From NCBI RefSeq assembly GCF_026191635.1, contig NZ_JAKRRW010000009.1, forward strand, positions 1 to 64,000: 64,000 nt of DNA. The letters run 5' to 3'. Of the stretch, positions 55,602 to 64,000 are shown piece after piece (positions within the stretch are counted from its first letter, which is position 1; each line of letters opens with the position of its first letter). The notes beneath the pieces were generated by a model that saw only the letters and a list, made by a program, of their open reading frames with translations, ran no database searches and was not told the origin of the DNA. The position numbers were made by a program, and so were the translations under genes. Source of the stretch: Photobacterium obscurum (GTDB lineage Bacteria > Pseudomonadota > Gammaproteobacteria > Enterobacterales > Vibrionaceae).

Positions 55602-56977
55602 TTGAAATGCTGCCACTGCTGCTGTTCGGCTTTGTGTTTATTGTCTTGCTGGCTGGCTATCCAGTTGCGTTTTCCTTGGCCGGTTCTGCATTATTATTTG
55701 CCCTCATAGGTACGTTTACTGAGACTTTTGACCCGGTATTTCTAGAAGCCATTCCGAATCGCCTTCAAGGCATACTGTCCAATGAGCTCTTAATCGCTAT
55801 TCCGCTATTTGTGTTTATGGGCGTCATGCTCGAGAAGTCGAAAATAGCCGAAGAGTTGCTCGATACAATGGGGCTGGTGTTTGGTGGTTTGGCAGGCGGA
55901 TTAGGACTATCTGTTACTTTGGTTGGTATGCTGCTGGCTGCCAGTACCGGGATTGTTGGTGCGACGGTCGTGACGATGGGGCTACTTTCTTTGCCGACAA
56001 TGGTGCGACGCGGCTATTCGGCAGAAGTGGCGACAGGTACTATCTGCGCGTCAGGCACCTTAGGTCAAATTATTCCTCCTTCCATCGTTCTTGTTTTACT
56101 GGGTGATGTGATTTCTTCTTCGTACCAGCAGGCGCAACTCGATCAGGGGATCTTTGCACCAGAAAGTATTACCGTCGGCGATCTGTTTCTTGGGGCTTTG
56201 ATCCCGGGGTTTATTTTGGTTGGGCTTTATTGTATTTACCTGATCATCATTGCTGCAGTGGCTCCGGAAAAGGTTCCACCGATCCCTAAGGAAGAGCGTA
56301 AGGTCAGCAAAGAGTTGTGGATGCAGGTACTAACGGTTCTTTTCCCGCCTATTCTACTAATAGTGTTGGTGCTGGGCTCAATTCTGGGAGGGATCGCAAC
56401 ACCGACAGAGGCCGCATCAGTTGGCTCTGTCGGGGCAATGCTTCTTGCCAAGGTAAAGAAGAGCTTTACTGTTGGTATATTACGGGAAGTAATGCGAAGC
56501 ACGACCGAAGTGACGGCCATGGTATTTATGATCCTGATCGGTGCTTCAGTGTTCTCGCTGGTATTCCGTGGATTTGGCGGTGATGATCTGGTTCGCGAGT
56601 TTCTCACTAATCTGCCCGGAGGTGTGTTTGGTGCAGTATTACTCGTTATGTTAGTCATGTTCCTGCTGGGTTTTTTCCTCGACTTCATCGAAATCACCTT
56701 TGTGGTCATTCCGATTGTCGCCCCGATCTTGCTGAGTATGGATCTTGACCCGGTTTGGCTGGGCATAATGATTGCGTTAAATCTTCAGACCTCTTTTCTG
56801 ACGCCACCATTTGGCTTCTCACTCTTCTATTTGCGTGGGGTTGCTCCAGATGCCATTTCAACCCAGCAGATATACCGTGGGGTAATCCCCTTCATTGCTA
56901 TTCAGTTGTTGGTGATCGGGATGTTGGCGTACTGGCCGTCCTTGGCAACCTGGTTGCCTGACATTGTTTATGGCTAG
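55598..56977 (+). CDS. dctM: TRAP transporter large membrane subunit (DctM)
   Basis: A 459-residue permease with about 12 hydrophobic segments and the DctM signatures NELLIAIPLFVFMGVMLEKS, GTICASGTLGQIIPPSIVLVL and TPTEAASVGSVGAM. It uses a Na+ gradient to carry substrate from DctP into the cell. The subunit is of the fatter type with a long central loop (EERKVSKELW). A terminator follows. Confidence 0.94.
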   Translation: MIEMLPLLLFGFVFIVLLAGYPVAFSLAGSALLFALIGTFTETFDPVFLEAIPNRLQGILSNELLIAIPLFVFMGVMLEKSKIAEELLDTMGLVFGGLAGGLGLSVTLVGMLLAASTGIVGATVVTMGLLSLPTMVRRGYSAEVATGTICASGTLGQIIPPSIVLVLLGDVISSSYQQAQLDQGIFAPESITVGDLFLGALIPGFILVGLYCIYLIIIAAVAPEKVPPIPKEERKVSKELWMQVLTVLFPPILLIVLVLGSILGGIATPTEAASVGSVGAMLLAKVKKSFTVGILREVMRSTTEVTAMVFMILIGASVFSLVFRGFGGDDLVREFLTNLPGGVFGAVLLVMLVMFLLGFFLDFIEITFVVIPIVAPILLSMDLDPVWLGIMIALNLQTSFLTPPFGFSLFYLRGVAPDAISTQQIYRGVIPFIAIQLLVIGMLAYWPSLATWLPDIVYG

Positions 56978-57015
56978 TTTATCCGCAAGTCATTTGGATT
57001 AGCCTTGTTAGAAAT

Positions 57016-57050
57016 AGCACGTCGATATAATGGTGACGTGCTCGTTTTTA
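57016..57050 (+). terminator. Terminator of dctPQM
   Basis: An 8-bp stem AGCACGTC / GACGTGCT with an 11-base loop followed by CGTTTTTATTT; the T-run reaches into the stop region of the convergent lutC gene. Confidence 0.8.
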
Positions 57051-57698
57051 TTTGTCCTCAATCAGAACCACGACTAATTCACGAGGACCATGGGCACCAT
57101 AGGCAAGTGTTTGTTGAATATCCGCTGTTTTTGATGGCCCTGATATCAATACTGAGTTGGTTGGCATACCTGTGTGCCAGGCTTGTTCATGCATGAGTTC
57201 GGTAAAATTATTCGCCAGTGTGGACCGCTTGATGATTGCAATATGGGTGGGGGGAACCAGAGAGAGGGTACGAGGCTCTTGGCTGTCGGGCCACAGAACC
57301 AGCGTCCCGGTATCGGCAATTCCTGCCAGGCAATGGGTGATACCGGCATCGACCTGCTCGAACAATTTAGTTTTCAACCTCTTAATGTCACGTTCAAAGA
57401 CTACCGGTTGAGCCTGTTGGGTGGCCTGTTCAATGGCGGGCAGAAACTCTCCTCCAGTTCCTATCGCGATGTGACTCAGCTGTTTATCTGCGAGGAGCTG
57501 ACTTAATACGCTCTCCAGTTGTTCGGCAGTGGTGCTGAAAACTTCAGCATGGCTTGCCGTTAGGCCGTCAACAAATCGTTGTTGGAGCTCTGTTTCAGAA
57601 GTCGCCGTCCAGGGTTGATAGGCTGAGGTGTCTGAATGCCTTAGGGGGGCATCGACTTCACGGAGGCGAGACAAAATCGTTTGACGTGCTTTGCTCAT
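57048..57698 (-). CDS. lutC: Lactate utilization protein C
   Basis: A 216-residue LutC/YkgG (DUF162) protein. The conserved parts include GTGGEFLPAIE, ITHCLAGIADTGTLVLW and the end (AYGAHGPRELVVVLIEDK). It is one part of the LutABC complex that oxidises L-lactate to pyruvate. The start is preceded by an AAGGAGAG ribosome site, 10 bases after lutB. Confidence 0.93.
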   Translation of the reverse strand: MSKARQTILSRLREVDAPLRHSDTSAYQPWTATSETELQQRFVDGLTASHAEVFSTTAEQLESVLSQLLADKQLSHIAIGTGGEFLPAIEQATQQAQPVVFERDIKRLKTKLFEQVDAGITHCLAGIADTGTLVLWPDSQEPRTLSLVPPTHIAIIKRSTLANNFTELMHEQAWHTGMPTNSVLISGPSKTADIQQTLAYGAHGPRELVVVLIEDK

Positions 57699-57708
57699 TG
57701 TTCTCTCC

Positions 57709-59142
57709 TTATTTTTTCCGTGATTTCAGCAGTTGGTGCAGGGTTTTATCTGCAGGTTTTGGCGCGGTTCGGCACTGGGTCCATGGTTCAAGACGGCGGG
57801 GGATCAGGGCTTTCAGTTTGGTCGCTGCCAGTGTACCGGTGTGGTACAGCGTTGGATGCGTGGCCGCAAAAGCGAAGCTTTTCATCGCCAGTTTCTCTGC
57901 AGTATTGGCCGCTGCTTGCTGGCCATCAATGGCTTCCGTACCCAGAGCGGGCGGGTTTTTGGATTCATGGCGCAGGCGTTGTAGTAGTTCAGGGATCGGA
58001 ATGCGTACCGGGCAGACTTCACCACAGGCGCCACATAAACTGGATGCCGTGACTAAATCTTTGGTCTTTTCCAGCCCCATCAGGTGCGGAGAAATGATTT
58101 TACCAATCGGGCCCGGGTAAACCGTACCGTAGGCATGGCCACCGATACGGGTATAGACCGGACAGTGGTTCATACAGGCACCACAGCGAATACATTGCAG
58201 GGTTTTACGCATTTCTTCATCGCGATAAGCCTGCGAGCGGCCATTGTCGAGCAAAACAAGATGAACTTCTTCCGGTCCATCCAGTTCGCCTTCCCGACGT
58301 GGTGAGCTGATCATATTGAAATAGGTGGTGATGGCCTGGCCTGTTGCCGAACGGGTAAGGGCACTTAAGAGCGGGGGAACATCAGTCAGAAATTCTACCA
58401 CCTTTTCGATACCGGTGATGGCGATATGTACATTGGGTACTGTAGTACACATCCGGCCGTTACCTTCATTTTCGACCAGGCATAGCGTTCCGGTTTCAGC
58501 GACGGCAAAATTGACCCCGGACAGGCCGACATGGGCATCATGAAACTTCTGGCGCAGTCGACTTCGACCAGTTTGGATCAGCGCATCGACATCCAGCGTC
58601 GGGGTAAAGTCGTCAAGGTTGTGCTCGAAGGTATCACTGACCTCCTGCTTGTTCTTGTGAATGGCCGGCATAATGATATGAGACGGCTTGTCACCGTCCA
58701 ACTGAACAATGTATTCCCCCATATCACTTTCTAAACATTCGATGCCCAGCTCAGCCATTTCATGATTGAGTTCAATTTCTTCACTCACCATGGACTTGCC
58801 TTTGATAATCATCTTGGCGTGGTGCTTCTGAGCAATCTTGGCAATGATGATGTTGGCTTCCTCGGCATCTTGCGCCCAATGCACTTGCATGCCATTTTGG
58901 ATACAGTTGGCCTCAAGCTGTTCGAGTAAGTCGGGTAGCTTGCTCAGGCAGCGTTGGCGAATGGCTTCAGAGAGATCACGAATGCGTTTCTCTTCAGCCA
59001 GATCGGAAAAGGCGGTTTTGCGTTTGTCTCGCAAGTAATCCATAGCACCGCGAAAGTTTTGGCGAAGCTGTTTATCGGCTAGTGCGTCTTTGGCCTGAGA
59101 GTGGAACAACTGCGGAGACGGTTCTGATTTATGTTCTGCCAT
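57709..59142 (-). CDS. lutB: Lactate utilization iron-sulfur protein B
   Basis: A 477-residue LutB/YkgF protein. The N-terminal DUF162-type part carries MIIKGKSMVSEEIELNHEM and VSGVNFAVAETGTLCLVENEG-like sequence (SGVNFAVAETGTL), and the C-terminal ferredoxin part has two clusters, CIRCGACMNHCPVY and CGACGEVCPV. I place the start at ATG 59142, one base after the lutA stop, with GGGGGA upstream; an in-frame frame extension upstream lies inside lutA and is not used. The tail is basic. Confidence 0.95.
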   Translation of the reverse strand: MAEHKSEPSPQLFHSQAKDALADKQLRQNFRGAMDYLRDKRKTAFSDLAEEKRIRDLSEAIRQRCLSKLPDLLEQLEANCIQNGMQVHWAQDAEEANIIIAKIAQKHHAKMIIKGKSMVSEEIELNHEMAELGIECLESDMGEYIVQLDGDKPSHIIMPAIHKNKQEVSDTFEHNLDDFTPTLDVDALIQTGRSRLRQKFHDAHVGLSGVNFAVAETGTLCLVENEGNGRMCTTVPNVHIAITGIEKVVEFLTDVPPLLSALTRSATGQAITTYFNMISSPRREGELDGPEEVHLVLLDNGRSQAYRDEEMRKTLQCIRCGACMNHCPVYTRIGGHAYGTVYPGPIGKIISPHLMGLEKTKDLVTASSLCGACGEVCPVRIPIPELLQRLRHESKNPPALGTEAIDGQQAAANTAEKLAMKSFAFAATHPTLYHTGTLAATKLKALIPRRLEPWTQCRTAPKPADKTLHQLLKSRKK

Positions 59143-59143
59143 G

Positions 59144-59896
59144 TTATTTTCCCCCAGTCCGTTCCAGTAAGAAGCTGGCAAGGTGACGGCCGCGCATTGG
59201 CTTACCTTGATATTCCAATGCGCCATTAATGTTCAGCAGGCAGCCCCAGTCTGCGCTGACGAGTTCTTCGGCCTGGGTCTCAGACAAGTGACGAGTTTTG
59301 TCTTCAACCATAGCCTGGCTGATATTTGGGTGGCGAACGGCAAAGGTACCGCCAAATCCACAGCATTCACTCTCGTAGGCTTGCTCTCGCAACTCAACGT
59401 TGTCGAGTTGTTTGAGTAGCTGGGCCGCTGTAACGTGGACATTCATTTCCCGCCTGGCGGCGCAGGATGTGTGCATGACGACTGAGGTTGCTTCGCCTTG
59501 ATCGGTAAGTTTCACGCGGCATACGTTTACCAGAAACTCTGTGAACTCAAAGACACGATCACAAAAGGCATTCACTTCAGTGTGGTTATCGTCAGCTTTG
59601 AACAGGCGGCGATAGTGGTGATGCATTGTACCGCCGCAGGAGCCGGACAATACAATGACTGGCCAGTCTTCTTCAAAGAGTGCCATCTGGCTGAGGGCGA
59701 CTTGTTTGGCTTCCTGATCATAACCCGAGCTGTAGGCGGGTTGCCCGCAACAGGTTTGTTTCTCGATAAAAATGACTTCAATGCCCTGCTGTTCCAGCAA
59801 CGTAATGGCATCGAGTCCGGCTTCCGGGTCGAACATATCAACCAGACAAGTCGCGTAGAAGTACACCTTATCCGGTTTGGCAGGGTAAATACGCAT
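59144..59896 (-). CDS. lutA: Lactate utilization protein A
   Basis: A 250-residue LutA/YkgE protein made of two CCG domains (EKQTCCGQPAYSSGY and ESECCGFGGTFAVRHP), each binding an iron-sulfur cluster. It is the first lut gene, about 185 bases after lldP, with a long-stem hairpin in the gap. LutABC replaces the flavin L-lactate dehydrogenase; no lldD is present here. Confidence 0.95.
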   Translation of the reverse strand: MRIYPAKPDKVYFYATCLVDMFDPEAGLDAITLLEQQGIEVIFIEKQTCCGQPAYSSGYDQEAKQVALSQMALFEEDWPVIVLSGSCGGTMHHHYRRLFKADDNHTEVNAFCDRVFEFTEFLVNVCRVKLTDQGEATSVVMHTSCAARREMNVHVTAAQLLKQLDNVELREQAYESECCGFGGTFAVRHPNISQAMVEDKTRHLSETQAEELVSADWGCLLNINGALEYQGKPMRGRHLASFLLERTGGK

Positions 59897-59977
59897 CTGA
59901 ATACTCCTGTTATCTATGTTAACCGTTGCTATTTTGATTGATCGTAGTTGTTTGATAGCGATTAGCTGTTAATGAAA

Positions 59978-60020
59978 AGAGAAAGTGCTAATTTATATGA
60001 ATAAACGCTGCACTTTCTCT
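59978..60020 (-). terminator. Intercistronic hairpin between lldP and lutA
   Basis: An 11-bp perfect stem AGAGAAAGTGC / GCACTTTCTCT with a 21-base loop; on the minus strand TTTC follows. It may act as a leaky terminator or mRNA-processing hairpin that sets the ratio of permease to dehydrogenase. Confidence 0.5.
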
Positions 60021-60081
60021 ATGGGTTGGCGATATTGCTGTAAGTTGTACAGTTACATGCTGAATAACGGCTTATCGGTAT

Positions 60082-61779
60082 TTACTGAGACAGCGTTAAT
60101 GCATCTGAGATGTTGAAGCTGTATATAATGGTTAGACCAATTATCCCAGTCATGACAAGGTAGTAGAACGTTGGGATTACGGTTTTACGCAATGTAGCCC
60201 CTTCACGTCCAAGCAACCCGACAGTCGCAGATGCGGCAACGACGTTATGAATTGCGATCATGTTACCGGCAGCTGCCCCCACCGCTTGTAGTGCGACAAC
60301 TGCGGCACTAGATATGCTCAGAGTCTGTGCCACTTCAAACTGGAACTGACTGAACATCATGTTTGAAACGGTGTTGGAACCTGCGATAAATGCACCGAGA
60401 GCACCAATTGTGGCACTGAGAGCCGGGAAGAAGTCGCCGACTAGCCCGGAAGCGAAGTTGGCTGTCGTCACCGGCATACTGGCCAAATCGGCCGCATTGA
60501 CGCCTGAGTTGATGAAGATACGTACCATAGGAATGGTGAATACCAGTACGAAGCCTGCACCAACCAGTGTTTTGCTCGATTCACCCAGTGATTTAACTAA
60601 AGGCGCAGCTTTACGAGATTGCAGAATAACCGCCATCAGGGCGACGAACACCAGGATACCGCCAGGCAGATACAGAGGCTGAATCGCAGCGCTGATACCT
60701 GTTTCGCCAAGAATATTGCTGAATGAAAGGCTGATCCCGGTTAGGAAGCTTTTAAAGTCTGTACTGACGCGGCTGGCAACCAGTACGACAGCGAGTAGTA
60801 CATAGGGAGCCCAGGCAAGTGCCATATTCATTGGCTTTTTCTCGCTCTCGGTCAGATCCATTTTCAAAGAACCTAACCACTCTTCAGGCCACTTGTCCTC
60901 GCTTTCGAAATCCCAGTGGTTTTTAGGAACCAGAAACTCTTTCTTGGCTGCGGTTACCACAATAGCCAGGCCGACAAGACCACCGATCAGAGAAGGGAAT
61001 TCAGGTCCAAGAAAGACGCCGGTTAACGCATAAGGAATGGTGAATGCAAGGCCGGCAAAAATGGCAAAAGGTAGGATTTCCAGCCCTTCTCTCCAGCATT
61101 TTTTCTTACCAAAAAAGCGAGTCAGCATCATTGTCATTAATACTGGCATCAATGTTCCGACCGCTGCGTGGATCAGGGCTACATTGCTAGTGATTTGCTG
61201 CAGATAAATATCCCAGGTAGAGCCATTGGCAATCAGTGCTTCTGTAATGTTATGAGTATCTAGGCCTTTGTTTACACCTACAATGATCGGAGTTCCAACA
61301 GCACCGAATGATACGGGGGTAGATTGAATCATCATACCCATCACAACTGCAGCCAAAGCCGGGAAACCGATAGCAACCAAAAGGGGAGCGGCAATGGCGG
61401 CAGGGGTACCGAAGCCCGAAGCACCTTCAATAAATGAACCAAAACACCAGGCAATAATTATTGCTTGTACACGGCGGTCGGTTGAAATATCGGTAAAGCC
61501 ACTTCGGATTGTTGCAATCGCCCCGGTGTGCTTCAGCGTATTCAGCAAGAATATGGCTCCGAAGACGATCCACAATACGGCGACTGTAATTAGCAGCCCC
61601 TGGATCGATGAAGCAATGACGCGAGTTGCAGACATATCCCAGATAAACAGGGCTATACCCACGGTTAATATGAAAGCCACAGGCATGGCACGTTTCGCTG
61701 GCCAGTTTAATCCCACCAAAAGTACGGCGGCGACCACTATGGGTGAAAATGCAATTATTGCAAGTAGTGTTTCGTTCAT
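60082..61779 (-). CDS. lldP: L-lactate permease
   Basis: A 565-residue LctP-family proton symporter with about 13 hydrophobic segments. The LctP core reads [56 protein letters not shown], and the C-terminus carries [18 protein letters not shown]. It imports lactate (also glycolate in some species). It leads the lldP-lutABC cluster and is divergent from a LysR gene across about 155 bases. Confidence 0.95.
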   Translation of the reverse strand: MNETLLAIIAFSPIVVAAVLLVGLNWPAKRAMPVAFILTVGIALFIWDMSATRVIASSIQGLLITVAVLWIVFGAIFLLNTLKHTGAIATIRSGFTDISTDRRVQAIIIAWCFGSFIEGASGFGTPAAIAAPLLVAIGFPALAAVVMGMMIQSTPVSFGAVGTPIIVGVNKGLDTHNITEALIANGSTWDIYLQQITSNVALIHAAVGTLMPVLMTMMLTRFFGKKKCWREGLEILPFAIFAGLAFTIPYALTGVFLGPEFPSLIGGLVGLAIVVTAAKKEFLVPKNHWDFESEDKWPEEWLGSLKMDLTESEKKPMNMALAWAPYVLLAVVLVASRVSTDFKSFLTGISLSFSNILGETGISAAIQPLYLPGGILVFVALMAVILQSRKAAPLVKSLGESSKTLVGAGFVLVFTIPMVRIFINSGVNAADLASMPVTTANFASGLVGDFFPALSATIGALGAFIAGSNTVSNMMFSQFQFEVAQTLSISSAAVVALQAVGAAAGNMIAIHNVVAASATVGLLGREGATLRKTVIPTFYYLVMTGIIGLTIIYSFNISDALTLSQ

Positions 61780-61934
61780 GACATTACTTCCTTTGTACTG
61801 CTGTTTTGTATCAAACGTTGTCAGGCGTTGTTATGGAGTGTAGGGGTTTTGTTAATTTGGTGTGACATTACCGCTTTATTTTTTCTTGATATAGGGAAAT
61901 AATGAAAAAGATTAATTCCAAAAGTTGATAAATC

Positions 61935-62837
61935 ATGGCGAAAACAGACGATCTGATCCTCTTTGCCCAGGTGGTGGAATGTGGCTCATTCAGCAAAGTG
62001 GCCGAGCAGAATTCTCTTACAAACTCTGTGGTTAGCAAGCGAATTGCGAGGCTGGAAGAAGACTTGGGGGTGCAGCTTTTGTACCGTACCACTCGAAAGT
62101 TAACCGTAAGTGAAGCCGGCAAAGTCCTTTATCAAGGTGCGAAAAATGTGAAGCAGGCAGCAATCGAAGCGGTTGATGCGGTAAGTGGCTATGGGGAAAA
62201 AGTCAGCGGTCATGTCAAAATGTCAGTGCCGACTATTTCTGGTGACCTGTTGCTTGCAGATGCTGTGGCTGAGTTTTGTATGCTTCACCCGGGAATGACA
62301 GTTGATATGTCACTGGATAATCGTTTTGTGGATCTGGTGGAAGACGGCTATGACTTGGTGATCCGTACGGGTTACTTAGAAGACTCAAGTTTAATTGCAA
62401 GGCACATTCTGGATTCACAGTGGGTAATTTGTGCGGCTCCGTCATATATCAGTCGGGTTGGCAGGCCGATGGAGCCGGAAGATTTGGTGAACCATAATTG
62501 TCTGAAGTATGCCTATCAGACAACAGGGGCGGCAGAGTGGCAATTTGTTGGTGAGCAGGGAAACTATATTCTGCATGTTAGCGGAAACTTCTCGACCGAT
62601 AATGCGACAGCGTTGAGAAAGGCGGCATTAGGGGGATATGGCATCGCCTATGTACCTCGTTGTCTTGTATATCATGATTTTATTGATGGTAAGCTGGTCG
62701 ATTTATTTCCTGATAAAGTTGGAAAAAAGCTCGGGATCTATGCTGTTTATCCTTATACACGCCAGCCGTCCCAGAAAATACGTTTGCTCATTGAACACAT
62801 TCGAGAACGTTATTTGTCAATGCATTACTATTTTTGA
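61935..62837 (+). CDS. LysR-family regulator, divergent from lldP
   Basis: A 300-residue protein: MAKTDDLILFAQVVECGSFS start, HTH with LTNSVVSKRIARLEEDLG, and effector domain GHVKMSVPTISGDLLLADAVAEF. It is most likely the lactate-responsive regulator of the divergent lldP-lutABC cluster; the FadR-type LldR normal in E. coli is absent here. The role is inferred from position. Confidence 0.92.
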   Translation: MAKTDDLILFAQVVECGSFSKVAEQNSLTNSVVSKRIARLEEDLGVQLLYRTTRKLTVSEAGKVLYQGAKNVKQAAIEAVDAVSGYGEKVSGHVKMSVPTISGDLLLADAVAEFCMLHPGMTVDMSLDNRFVDLVEDGYDLVIRTGYLEDSSLIARHILDSQWVICAAPSYISRVGRPMEPEDLVNHNCLKYAYQTTGAAEWQFVGEQGNYILHVSGNFSTDNATALRKAALGGYGIAYVPRCLVYHDFIDGKLVDLFPDKVGKKLGIYAVYPYTRQPSQKIRLLIEHIRERYLSMHYYF

Positions 62838-62947
62838 CGGTATGTAATTGAACGGAAATTGTGTTTATTTAAACAATTTTCGAGAGTAACAATTTTTCTA
62901 GCAGATATACTTTGGGTAGGTAAAAATATAAAGATAAAGGAAAATCA

Positions 62948-63343
62948 ATGAACTGGTATATTCACGTACTAAAAAACTATGCCGTATTTAAGGGCCGGGC
63001 ACGGCGGCAGGAGTACTGGTATTTCTTCTTGTTTAACGTGATTATCAGTATTGCGTTGGCATTTATAGATAGTGCCATGGGTAATCCTGGGGCGGGAGAA
63101 GGCGCTGGTATTCTTGGTACGATATATTCGTTGGCAATTCTTATTCCGAGTATTGCTGTTGGGGTTCGTCGGTTGCATGATACCGATCGCAGCGGCTGGT
63201 GGATGCTACTCGGTATTATCCCGCTGATCGGTGCATTGGTTTTGATTTATTTCTTTGTTCTGGATAGTGCTCCAGGCAGTAATGAATATGGCCCGAATCC
63301 GAAAGAGGGTGGTCCAGATTCGTTAGGCCAGTTTAAAGTCTAA
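62948..63343 (+). CDS. DUF805 inner-membrane protein
   Basis: A 131-residue protein with the DUF805 pattern: MNWYIHVLKNYAVFKGRARRQEYW start, a middle of three hydrophobic segments with SIAVGVRRLHDTDRSGWW, and a C-terminal PGSNEYGPNPKE motif. It resembles E. coli YhaH and YhaI. AAAGGAAA is the ribosome site. No function is known for the family. Confidence 0.92.
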   Translation: MNWYIHVLKNYAVFKGRARRQEYWYFFLFNVIISIALAFIDSAMGNPGAGEGAGILGTIYSLAILIPSIAVGVRRLHDTDRSGWWMLLGIIPLIGALVLIYFFVLDSAPGSNEYGPNPKEGGPDSLGQFKV

Positions 63344-63592
63344 GAGCTCCAATAAGATCGATTTTCAACTCAATATACAATAAGCCCAAATCTAATTCTT
63401 GCTTATTGCCATTAAATTCAATGCTTTATTTTGTTTGTTCTCAGTTGTGAGAACTGAGAACAGATAGTTAGCAATTCAAATCGTATTGAAATTAAGAAAA
63501 CTAAATCTATTCAGTGATTTAATTTAAAAATGCTTCTTATTCGCACTTTTTATAAACTAGTTTAAAGCATCTACAATTAACAAAGTTAAGCC

Positions 63593-63624
63593 ATTACCTC
63601 CTATCAATTTATATAGGAGGTAAT
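63593..63624 (+). repeat. 12-bp inverted repeat that contains a perfect ribosome-binding sequence
   Basis: ATTACCTCCTAT and its perfect complement ATAGGAGGTAAT separated by 8 bases. The descending arm contains AGGAGGT. No T-run follows, so this is not a plain terminator; in RNA the hairpin would hide the ribosome site. Confidence 0.55.
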
Positions 63625-63630
63625 AATTTA

Positions 63631-63687
63631 TTGTCTAAAAATGAAGTGTCTGTAGGTGGTGGTTTAACAATGTTTTTTGTTGGCTAA
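63631..63687 (+). CDS. Possible 18-residue leader peptide
   Basis: TTG start 10 bases after the AGGAGG of the preceding hairpin; the frame reads MSKNEVSVGGGLTMFFVG and then TAA. The ribosome site is far stronger than those of most genes here, but the peptide is short and starts with a rare codon, so it may not be translated. The main gene starts 43 bases further on. Confidence 0.25.
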   Translation: MSKNEVSVGGGLTMFFVG

Positions 63688-63730
63688 TAAAATATCAAGT
63701 GATGCCACATGATGTTTGTGGAGAGTCGTG

Positions 63731-64000
63731 ATGAAGAGAATGAACAAGGTAGCATTGTCAGTTTTGGCGGTATGTATCGGTTTTTCCGGTTTCACCATAG
63801 CGTCTAGCGACAAGAGTAACAAGAAAGATTCATATGAAAACTCGTCCTATAAAAGTGATGAAAAATCAAAAGGAAAGCATAAAGGTAATAAACATAAGTA
63901 TAAAGATTACTATGACTATTACGGCTATAAAAGCTATAAGCCATACCATGAGGATACAAAGCAAAGACTGGCTTTGAACTTGGTGGGTAAAAACTACATG
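63731..64000 (+). CDS. Secreted Lys/Tyr/His-rich protein, N-terminal part only
   Basis: An ATG with GGAGAG 5 bases upstream opens 90 codons that run off the right edge. A signal peptide (MKRMNKVALSVLAVCIGFSG, cleaved near TIA-SS) is followed by a low-complexity stretch very rich in Lys, Ser, Tyr, His and Gly (KGKHKGNKHKYKDYYDYYGY), and a YHEDTKQRLALNLVG segment. It could be a periplasmic metal- or ligand-binding protein, or a structural one. The C-terminus is missing, so the family cannot be named. Confidence 0.6.
   Translation, partial: MKRMNKVALSVLAVCIGFSGFTIASSDKSNKKDSYENSSYKSDEKSKGKHKGNKHKYKDYYDYYGYKSYKPYHEDTKQRLALNLVGKNYM

Larger units (their letters stand above)
63344..63730. other. 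AT-rich intergenic region with a palindrome and a possible leader peptide
   Basis: About 390 bases before the final gene. Apart from the hairpin and the short frame listed separately, I see no gene. It is likely to contain the promoter of the secreted protein that follows. Confidence 0.4.

Overview
The window looks like chromosomal DNA of a marine gammaproteobacterium of the Vibrionaceae, most likely Photobacterium or a near relative. This is an inference from gene content: Vibrio-type NupC, a periplasmic DUF2884 (YggN-type) protein, YgiQ with a long Gly/Asn/Arg tail, glpABC, a pstSCAB operon without phoU, LldP with LutABC, and a NUDIX-PAP2 fusion. It is also inferred from dispersed repeats beginning TATACCCAAGT. 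The many transporters, six LysR regulators, two chemoreceptors and two diguanylate cyclases would fit an accessory second chromosome, but nothing in the window proves that. No rRNA, tRNA, CRISPR array, prophage or transposase gene was seen.

Layout. 1-10.6 kb: start of a VRR-NUC nuclease, a NUDIX-PAP2 membrane enzyme, the YdiJ flavo-iron-sulfur dehydrogenase, aquaporin Z, a LysR gene divergent from a short CDF-like membrane protein, a NYN-domain protein, a YggN-like protein, a GFA protein and small unknowns. 10.7-20.4 kb: YgiQ, a first short inverted-repeat element, a secreted nuclease, DcuC, a LysR/MFS divergent pair and an HBM-type chemoreceptor. 20.6-33.2 kb: glpABC, a diguanylate cyclase, a DUF4250 protein, the metR/metE pair, a second inverted-repeat element and a CHASE-GGDEF protein. 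33.3-43.7 kb: an HslJ-like lipoprotein, an MscS channel, an RND/MFP efflux operon with a divergent LysR gene, a HAD phosphatase, and a small patch of foreign-looking DNA with a DUF4242 gene. 43.8-52.6 kb: pstSCAB, a second chemoreceptor, a LysR gene, a lipoprotein cytochrome c and nupC. 52.6-64 kb: a possible small RNA, two small unknown proteins, a TRAP transporter (dctPQM), lldP-lutABC with a divergent LysR gene, a DUF805 protein and the start of a secreted Lys/Tyr-rich protein.

How genes work together. glpABC feeds electrons from glycerol-3-phosphate to quinone without oxygen, and aquaporin Z and DcuC suit the same fluctuating environment. LldP imports lactate and LutABC oxidises it to pyruvate. 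The convergent TRAP system resembles those for lactate or 2-oxo acids and may serve the same pathway. metR/metE is the classic activator/target pair, and pstSCAB is high-affinity phosphate uptake.

The most unusual signal is not a gene. Two families of short transposase-less inverted-repeat elements are present, each as one copy of about 265-272 bp. One family also occurs as a near-complete minimal palindrome in which the two ends are fused directly. The other occurs as perfect or near-perfect palindromes and single ends. Three copies lie in the short gap between a stop codon and a hairpin or terminator, and one supplies the stop codon of its neighbour.
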